Below, one piece after another: positions 30,958 to 33,634 of a stretch of 33,634 bases of DNA. How positions within the stretch are numbered: the first letter of the stretch is position 1; each line of letters starts with the position of its first letter. A program made the position numbers and the translations under genes. Under the pieces are notes generated by a model, which saw nothing but the letters and a program-made list of their open reading frames with translations, ran no database searches and was not told where the DNA came from. The DNA comes from Lachnospiraceae bacterium (lineage in GTDB: Bacteria; Bacillota; Clostridia; Lachnospirales; Lachnospiraceae): positions 1-33,634 of the forward strand of contig JAKSSA010000028.1 of assembly GCA_024403335.1 (NCBI GenBank), in the 5' to 3' direction.

Positions 30958-32229
30958 TGCAGTCTTATCCTGCATTGCGCCCCAATATGCCAGCTTGTAA
31001 TTTAGTTTTTTGTCAAACAACATCGGCCATGAAGGTGTTGAATCATTAAGCCATGAGGTTGCATCGTCTATCCCCCAGATTGTAACACTTGTAATATTTG
31101 CGATTCCCTCAGTTACGAGCTTTTCATACATGGCAAATATCCTCTTATAGCGAACAGCCAGCTGTTTCTGAGTCTGTTCATCATTTTTCTGCGCATCTAC
31201 ATCAAGCTCGGTAATGTGAATCTGGAGTCCAAGATTCGCATATTCCGTTATTGCCTTCTGATAATCGTTAACTGAAGGATAAGATGGTGTTACATGACTC
31301 TGCATTCCAACGCCATCAATCAAGTTTTCCTCCTGCAACTCTTTGATAAGTGCAATAGCTTTCTGGCGTTTGTTCCAGTCATACATATTGTAATCATTGT
31401 AGAAAAGCAGCTGATCAGGGTCCGCATATTTTCTTGCAAAACGAAAAGCCTGAATTACATAGTCATCACCTATAGTCTGATACCAGTAACTGTTTGTTCG
31501 CAAGCCCTTTTCGTGTCCGTCAGATACCTCTATTACTTCGTTTACAACATCCCATGCATAAATAAGTCCCGGATAATTTGTATTAATATATTCCATTTCC
31601 TGACGAATATAGCTTTCCATTCTTTCAAGCATTACCTCTCTTGAAACAAATGGTGCATCTTTATCCTTTGAAAAACCTTCTGTGAAAAAGAATCTTGGAA
31701 CCTGCGAATGCCAAACAAGAGTATGTCCTCTCATCTTTAAACCATTTTCCTTGGCAAAATCCAAAATAGGCTTTGCTGATGCAAAACTTAAAACCACTTC
31801 ACCTGCTGCAACTGTCTTGGCATAATTAATTGTGTAATCTGCCTTCATTTCATTGCCGCAAGTTAGTGAATTGTAATTCTGAAGCAACAATTTCGCCCTT
31901 TCTTCAGTCTTAACATCCCTTGCCACAATTCCACAGCCCATCATAAAAAGGTCAGAATAGCGTTCCTTCAAACTTGGAATTTCACCATTTTCCTCATACT
32001 TTCTTCTATAATCTGTTGCGCTTATAGTAGGACTTGGTGTTGGTGTCGGTGCAGCTGTAGCAGTAGGTGATGGAGTAGAAGTCGGCATCATTGTTAATTC
32101 AGGAGTTTCAGCACTGTTTCCATCATTGTTTTCAGACACAATACTATCAATAACCTTGTCCTCTTCCTGAGTACAGGAACATAAACATAATATAAGCAAT
32201 ATGCTAAGAACATATACAAATTTTTTCAT
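30946..32229 (-). CDS. GH10 endo-1,4-beta-xylanase, lipoprotein
   Basis: 427 aa. The first 19 residues form a signal peptide with lipobox LCSC (Cys19), so the enzyme is tethered outside the membrane. Residues 45-70 are a Thr/Pro/Ser spacer (TPSPTATAAPTPTPSPT). The GH10 domain covers about 75-420: SLTCGNEMKAD, RGHTLVWHSQVP, acid/base Glu231 in WDVVNEVIE, FYNDYNMYD, MQSHV and nucleophile Glu341 in IHITELDVD. No carbohydrate-binding module is attached. It cuts internal bonds of xylan, feeding oligosaccharides to import and to the cytoplasmic GH3, GH39, GH67 and esterases. Ribosome binding site GAGGAG. It is first in the leftward cluster and divergent from the AraC regulator, which may control it. 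Confidence 0.96.
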   Translation of the reverse strand: MKKFVYVLSILLILCLCSCTQEEDKVIDSIVSENNDGNSAETPELTMMPTSTPSPTATAAPTPTPSPTISATDYRRKYEENGEIPSLKERYSDLFMMGCGIVARDVKTEERAKLLLQNYNSLTCGNEMKADYTINYAKTVAAGEVVLSFASAKPILDFAKENGLKMRGHTLVWHSQVPRFFFTEGFSKDKDAPFVSREVMLERMESYIRQEMEYINTNYPGLIYAWDVVNEVIEVSDGHEKGLRTNSYWYQTIGDDYVIQAFRFARKYADPDQLLFYNDYNMYDWNKRQKAIALIKELQEENLIDGVGMQSHVTPSYPSVNDYQKAITEYANLGLQIHITELDVDAQKNDEQTQKQLAVRYKRIFAMYEKLVTEGIANITSVTIWGIDDATSWLNDSTPSWPMLFDKKLNYKLAYWGAMQDKTAPSY

Positions 32230-32481
32230 ATTGGGTTACTCCTCACGCTTTCACCATTTACTTATCATATTTTACTTCTAAATAACAAATCTTGCCTACC
32301 ACTTTTTGCTTTTATTGAGAAATTTTTTGCAGGGAAAAGAGTATTTTCTGCTCAAATATTGCCTTTTTCAAGTTCATTTGTCCTTTTTTTCAGCTATATC
32401 ACACAAAAAAGCAAGCAGACTTAAAAAGATAATATACATTTTAACCAAATAAGCAACTTTTGAAAAACAGCAATATTTGAT

Positions 32482-32510
32482 TTGTCAAGTTGCCCAAATT
32501 TTGATAACAT
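32482..32510 (+). promoter_or_regulatory. Likely promoter of the AraC regulator
   Basis: TTGTCA (32482-32487) and TAACAT (32505-32510) with a 17-nt spacer, about 45 nt before the ATG. The remaining part of the 326-bp divergent gap (32230-32555) must hold the GH10 promoter, but I see no convincing hexamer pair or operator there. Confidence 0.5.
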
Positions 32511-32555
32511 TTTTACACTTACATTTTACTCAGAAATACCACTGCAGGTGATGAT

Positions 32556-33479
32556 ATGGAAAATTACTATTACAATCCAAAAAAAGACCAGGACGGAACT
32601 CGTGAAATAAGCGGAACCTTTGAAAAAGTCAATTATACCGAAGGTGCCTCTGTTTTGCTTTGGGTAAACCGGGAATATGCCAATTATCCGCTTCACTGGC
32701 ATTCAGCCGTTGAAATCATCATGCCTCTTGAAAATAATTACACAGTATCAATGAACAAAACCAGTTATGCCTTAAGAGAAGGTGATATTTTAATTATTCC
32801 CCCCGGCGAATTGCATGAGCTTATTGCCCCTCAGGTTGGCAAAAGATTAATCATTCTTTTTGATTTCAACATGATTAGCAAATTGAAAGGATTTTCAGGC
32901 ATTTTCCCCATTCTTTCACAGCCTAAGCTTATCACCAAAGAAAATTCTGTAGGTATTTATCAGGAAGAGCATGACCTTCTTTTGCAAATATGTGATGAAT
33001 ATTCAAATGACTCAACCTATTGGGAAGCTTTGGTTTATTCATATTTCATTAAGTTTTTCGTAAATGTCGGCAGAAACCACTTCGATTCAGACGCCGATGT
33101 TGCATATTCAAAAATCAACAAACAAAAAGAATACATCGAAAAATTCAACCTGATTTTTGATTTCATTGATCAGAATTATCAGAATGACATTCATCTTGAG
33201 GATGTTGCAGATGCAGCAGGATTTTCAAAGTTCCACTTTCCAAGACTTTTCAAACAGTTTACAGATTCATCCTTCTATGACTATTTAAGTCTTAGAAGAA
33301 TCAAAGCTGCCGAAACCTTACTTGTAGTACCAGGACTTCCAATAACCGAAGTTGCACTTCAGTCAGGTTTTTCAAGCATTTCAACCTTTAACCGCGTTTT
33401 CAAGAATTTCAAAAAGTGTACTCCCTCTGAGTACAAGGATTTTTACAGAGAGAAAAACAAAAATTCTTCAGAAAAATAA
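32556..33479 (+). CDS. AraC/XylS-family transcriptional regulator
   Basis: 307 aa. The N-terminal cupin-like sensor domain (about 30-160) has NYPLHWHSAVEIIMPLE and EGDILIIPPGELHEL, typical sugar-sensing AraC proteins. The C-terminal DNA-binding domain (about 205-300) has two helix-turn-helix motifs: DVADAAGFSKFHFPRLFKQF and ITEVALQSGFSSISTFNRVF, ending FKKCTPSEYKDF. It is divergent from the GH10 xylanase gene and so is the natural candidate to activate the xylan cluster in response to a xylan-derived sugar. The ligand is unknown. Ribosome binding site AGGTGA, followed by a strong terminator after the gene. Confidence 0.93.
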   Translation: MENYYYNPKKDQDGTREISGTFEKVNYTEGASVLLWVNREYANYPLHWHSAVEIIMPLENNYTVSMNKTSYALREGDILIIPPGELHELIAPQVGKRLIILFDFNMISKLKGFSGIFPILSQPKLITKENSVGIYQEEHDLLLQICDEYSNDSTYWEALVYSYFIKFFVNVGRNHFDSDADVAYSKINKQKEYIEKFNLIFDFIDQNYQNDIHLEDVADAAGFSKFHFPRLFKQFTDSSFYDYLSLRRIKAAETLLVVPGLPITEVALQSGFSSISTFNRVFKNFKKCTPSEYKDFYREKNKNSSEK

Positions 33480-33513
33480 AAACGGAATCTATCTTAAGAC
33501 TAAGTTACTTTAT

Positions 33514-33549
33514 AAAAAAGGTCGGGCTATTCATTGTCCGACCTTTTTT
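33514..33549 (+). terminator. Intrinsic terminator of the AraC gene
   Basis: AAAAAAGGTCGG (33514-33525) and CCGACCTTTTTT (33538-33549) form a 12-bp perfect stem with a 12-nt loop and U-tract, 35 nt after the stop codon. Confidence 0.9.
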
Positions 33550-33577
33550 CACAACTTCTTATCAGTCTACGATTTTA

Positions 33578-33634
33578 TCACTTAATCAACTAGCCAACTA
33601 GCCAGTTAGCCAATTAACCAATTAACCAATTAAC
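33578..33634. repeat. 8-bp tandem repeat array at the window edge
   Basis: Seven consecutive octamers from 33578: TCACTTAA, TCAACTAG, CCAACTAG, CCAGTTAG, then CCAATTAA three times, and the next begins at the last base. The array continues beyond the window, so its full length is unknown. Confidence 0.85.

Noticed and set aside
32237-32254. cre site before the GH10 xylanase (TGAAAGCG half-site)
   Set aside because: Only one half fits; the other half has two mismatches at key positions and overlaps the ribosome binding site. Too weak to list.

Overview
This is a low-GC, tightly packed chromosomal segment. It very probably comes from a motile, plant-polysaccharide-degrading member of the Lachnospiraceae (Butyrivibrio / Pseudobutyrivibrio / Roseburia type). 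The reasons are the A+T-rich sequence, strong AGGAGG-type ribosome binding sites, sigma-A promoters, a Firmicutes-style flagellar rod operon followed by recD2 and comFC, and a full set of xylan-degrading genes. The genus is inferred from gene content; no 16S gene or marker tree is available here.

Layout. Positions 1-5540 hold a leftward operon: flgF-flgG-flgJ (basal-body rod), recD2 (helicase), a sugar-nucleotidyltransferase-like gene and the start of comFC. Positions 5830-7260 hold a leftward protein-kinase / degenerate P-loop fusion with a consensus promoter and a three-hairpin 5' leader. Positions 7340-9120 hold a rightward fructuronate-reductase-like gene, whose promoter has a LacI/CcpA-type operator in its spacer. 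Positions 9150-9630 hold two decayed gene remnants (an XRE regulator and a probable serine hydrolase), followed by a MATE exporter. Positions 11286-14474 hold a leftward pair: GH67 alpha-glucuronidase and mannonate dehydratase. Positions 14975-17787 hold a large lipoprotein of unknown function and a CE1-like esterase. Positions 18036-21352 hold a GH74-like gene that converges on and overlaps an Ogg-type DNA glycosylase. Positions 21979-23496 hold a GH39 beta-xylosidase. Positions 23717-26230 hold a radical-SAM DNA repair protein under a LexA-box promoter, followed by its usual partner protein. Positions 26437-32229 hold a leftward xylan cluster (GH10 lipoprotein xylanase, GH3 beta-xylosidase, acetylesterase), and next to it a divergent AraC regulator (32556-33479).

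How the genes fit together. The GH10 xylanase is a lipoprotein and would cut xylan at the cell surface. The remaining enzymes have no signal peptide and would finish imported oligosaccharides in the cytoplasm. The esterases remove acyl groups, GH67 removes (methyl)glucuronate, and GH3 and GH39 release xylose. Glucuronate would then pass through fructuronate and mannonate to 2-keto-3-deoxygluconate using the reductase and UxuA. Uronate isomerase, KDG kinase/aldolase and an oligosaccharide transporter are not in the window.

The most unusual features are regulatory and structural. A LexA/DinR-like box fills the spacer of a perfect promoter in front of the radical-SAM repair gene, and that protein ends with a sliding-clamp-like QLSLF motif. 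Two orphan terminators in gene-free intervals suggest small RNAs. Many intergenic gaps carry short tandem-repeat arrays with different units (8, 22, 24, 26, 29, ~30 and 33 bp). One 8-bp array runs across the GH39 stop codon, and one 22-bp array runs across a start codon.
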